In this document: piece after piece, positions 33,740-35,147 of the stretch
Layout of the letters: every line of letters starts with the position of its first letter
Position numbering within the stretch: position 1 is the stretch's first letter
Assembly (NCBI GenBank): GCA_016870035.1
Contig: VGCJ01000015.1
Location: 1 to 35,147 of the forward strand
Length of the DNA stretch: 35,147 bases
Direction of reading: 5' to 3'
DNA from: Alphaproteobacteria bacterium
Lineage (GTDB): Bacteria; Pseudomonadota; Alphaproteobacteria; Rhizobiales; Beijerinckiaceae
Notes under the pieces: generated by a model
What the model was told of the DNA's origin: nothing
Seen by the model: only the letters and a program-made list of their open reading frames with translations
The model's database searches: none
Program-made: the position numbers and the translations under genes

Positions 33740-34582
33740 TTATCCGTAGCGCAATGCAGCAAGCCCGAGAGCAACAAAAGCTGCCGCGACATAACGCGAG
33801 CGTCCAAATTTTTCACCCAGAAATAATGCGCCAAAAAGTGTTGCGAAAAACACTGATGATTCACGCACGGCTGCCACATGGCCAATCGGTGTTTCTGTCA
33901 TCGCCCATATGGCAATCCCATAAGACGCAAAAGCGGCGCCGCCACCAAGCAACCCTGTTTTCCATTGGGTGATTAAAGGGCGTATCAACGATCGACCACG
34001 AATGAAAAGCGCAAGCGGCACAAAAAAGAGACCATCAAGAAATTCAAGCCAGATATTGTAGCTCACGGAATGCTGCGAAAGGCGTCCGCCCATACCATCA
34101 ACAACTGTATAAAGTGCGACGATTCCTGCATTGATCAAAGCAACAAATAAAGTTGTTCGATCGAGTCCCCCTTTGCGAATACCATCAGTCGCAAGCCACA
34201 TGATTCCCAGGCTCAAAGACAAAGCACCCGTTAAAGCCAAACCGGTTGGAAGCTCTCCGAGAGTCAGGGCTGCAATAATGGTTGCAAGAAGGGGCGCCGA
34301 GCCGCGCGTGACCGGATAGGCAACGGACAAATCGGCATTGCGATAAAGAAGAACAATCGCAGTGAAGTAGCCAATATGAATGATTGCCGAGGCTAATAGA
34401 TAAGGCCAAGATTCAGGCGCTGGTAAGGGCGTAACAAAAATCAAAGGCAGCGCAATGAGCCCGCCGCCCGCAGCAACTAAAGTTGTCGAGACAAGCTTGT
34501 CCGAACCGGCTTTGACGAGCGTATTCCACCCGGCGTGAAGCATGGCCGCGAACAGAACGGCGGCAAAGATATGGATCTCCAA
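33740..34582 (-). CDS. EamA/DMT family transporter
   Basis: The 280-residue protein has about ten hydrophobic helices arranged as two EamA repeats, the fold of drug/metabolite transporters. The first repeat includes AAMLHAGWNTLVKAGSDK and ends YPVTRGSAPLLATIIAALTL with GELPTG. The second ends IAIWAMTETPIGHVAAVRES and FFATLFGALFLGEKFGRSRY. The duplicated P-V-x-x-x-x-P/A-L-xxxLxGE pattern is visible in both. The substrate cannot be inferred. It converges on epmA with a 22-base gap and is divergent from the Sel1-repeat gene. Confidence 0.9.
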   Translation of the reverse strand: MEIHIFAAVLFAAMLHAGWNTLVKAGSDKLVSTTLVAAGGGLIALPLIFVTPLPAPESWPYLLASAIIHIGYFTAIVLLYRNADLSVAYPVTRGSAPLLATIIAALTLGELPTGLALTGALSLSLGIMWLATDGIRKGGLDRTTLFVALINAGIVALYTVVDGMGGRLSQHSVSYNIWLEFLDGLFFVPLALFIRGRSLIRPLITQWKTGLLGGGAAFASYGIAIWAMTETPIGHVAAVRESSVFFATLFGALFLGEKFGRSRYVAAAFVALGLAALRYG

Positions 34583-34739
34583 AGACCCGCCCTCCTTGAA
34601 CCGGCCTGCACACGCAATCGTTTTATGACACTTCTATGACAAAACCAAAATCCGGCGGGTCCGCTTTCGCTACTGGCGCGAGGCATGGAAATTGCCTAGT
34701 TACTGCAATGTATGGTTTGGGTTCGTCAGGCACACACTC

Positions 34740-35147
34740 ATGAATAGCACTCGCTGGACCCTCGCAATCGCCGCGACCGTCGCGCTGGCCTTCTTTACAA
34801 TGCTCGTCCTCATCCCCTTTATGACAACGACGCTCTCGGATGGCGTTGCCTCCTATAGCCAAGGCAATTTTGCCAAGGCCTATAAGGAATTAAGGCCCCT
34901 CGCCGATGATGGCGAACCCACCGCACAGTATATGATGGGCGAAATGTTCCGCATGGGTCAGGGCGTCAAGAAAGAAGAAGTGGCGGCGGTCAAATGGTAC
35001 AAAAAAGCGGCTGAGGGCGGTTCTCCCGAAGGCCAATATGCACTTGGTATGTGTTATGCCACCGGTGTCGGCACCGAGGTGGATATGATTGGTGCCTATC
35101 AATGGCTGAGCATCGCCATCATCCGGCTTGCCTCCTGGCAAAATGAG
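34740..35147 (+). CDS. Sel1-repeat (TPR-like) protein, membrane-anchored, partial
   Basis: I translated the plus strand from ATG 34740; the frame is open for 136 codons to the window edge, so the C-terminus is missing. Residues 6-29 (TLAIAATVALAFFTMLVLIP and on) form a signal anchor or signal peptide. Sel1-like repeats follow: AYKELRPLADDGEPTAQYMM, GEMFRMGQGVKKEEVAAVKW, YKKAAEGGSPEGQYALGMCY, ATGVGTEVDMIGAYQWLSIA. Such repeats mediate protein contacts, often in the periplasm; the partner is unknown. The ending WLSIAI suggests the last helix pair of a short Sel1 protein, so little may be missing. Confidence 0.88.
   Translation, partial: MNSTRWTLAIAATVALAFFTMLVLIPFMTTTLSDGVASYSQGNFAKAYKELRPLADDGEPTAQYMMGEMFRMGQGVKKEEVAAVKWYKKAAEGGSPEGQYALGMCYATGVGTEVDMIGAYQWLSIAIIRLASWQNE

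Noticed and set aside
1-35147. CRISPR arrays, tRNA/rRNA genes, transposons, prophage
   Set aside because: No spaced direct repeats, cloverleaf-like segments, transposase or integrase sequence was noticed on reading; a tRNAscan or CRISPR search would settle small misses.

Overview
The window is almost solid chromosomal core from an alphaproteobacterium, most likely order Hyphomicrobiales (Rhizobiales). Support comes from gene order (lysC / ptsP / prfA / prmC / DUF4167 / clpB; comF / grxC / nitrilase / DUF1178 next to ubiG; rsmB / heparinase-like / purH), from alphaproteobacterial families (DUF4167, DUF1178, the DUF1476 F1-ATPase zeta inhibitor, SDHAF4), and from one compound palindromic element like the RIME-type repeats of rhizobia. 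Base composition looks moderate rather than very GC-rich (judged by eye, not counted). I would not name a genus. No tRNA, rRNA, CRISPR, transposase, integrase or phage gene was seen.

Layout. 1-1800 (minus): a truncated MlaF-type ABC ATPase, a periplasmic alpha-carbonic-anhydrase-like protein lacking two of three zinc histidines, and a succinate dehydrogenase assembly factor. 1912-8289 (plus): rsmB, a heparinase II/III-like protein, purH, then ccmC-ccmD-ccmG for cytochrome c maturation. 8302-8406: the repeat element, which supplies the yciB stop codon. 8404-10513: yciB, a frameshifted fumarylacetoacetate hydrolase-family gene and a LysE-type exporter. 10613-20239 (minus): clpB, DUF4167, prmC, prfA, ptsP, lysC. 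20392-24480: ubiG, then the opposing run DUF1178 / nitrilase / grxC / comF (comF frameshifted), then a divergent methyltransferase. 24615-27296: a Spy-like periplasmic protein, an HpcH/HpaI aldolase, the zeta ATPase-inhibitor gene with an in-frame TGA, and purC. 27373-30777 (minus): sdhCDAB. 30928-32526 (minus): efp-yggT-DUF167-arfB. 32653-35147: epmA (divergent from efp), an EamA transporter and a truncated Sel1-repeat protein.

Connections. Respiration links sdhCDAB, the distant SDHAF4 gene, ubiG (quinone synthesis), ccmCDG, an NDUFAF5-like methyltransferase and the damaged zeta inhibitor. Translation and rescue link prfA with its methylase PrmC, ArfB, rsmB, and EF-P with its lysine ligase EpmA. 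purH and purC supply purine synthesis.

I found no convincing new multi-gene system. The most interesting signals are single-gene oddities: the carbonic-anhydrase-like protein without its metal site; the zeta inhibitor gene cut by a TGA after its inhibitory N-terminal half; two frameshifts at short T runs (FAH-family gene and comF), which may be real decay or sequence errors; and the RIME-like element fused to the end of yciB.
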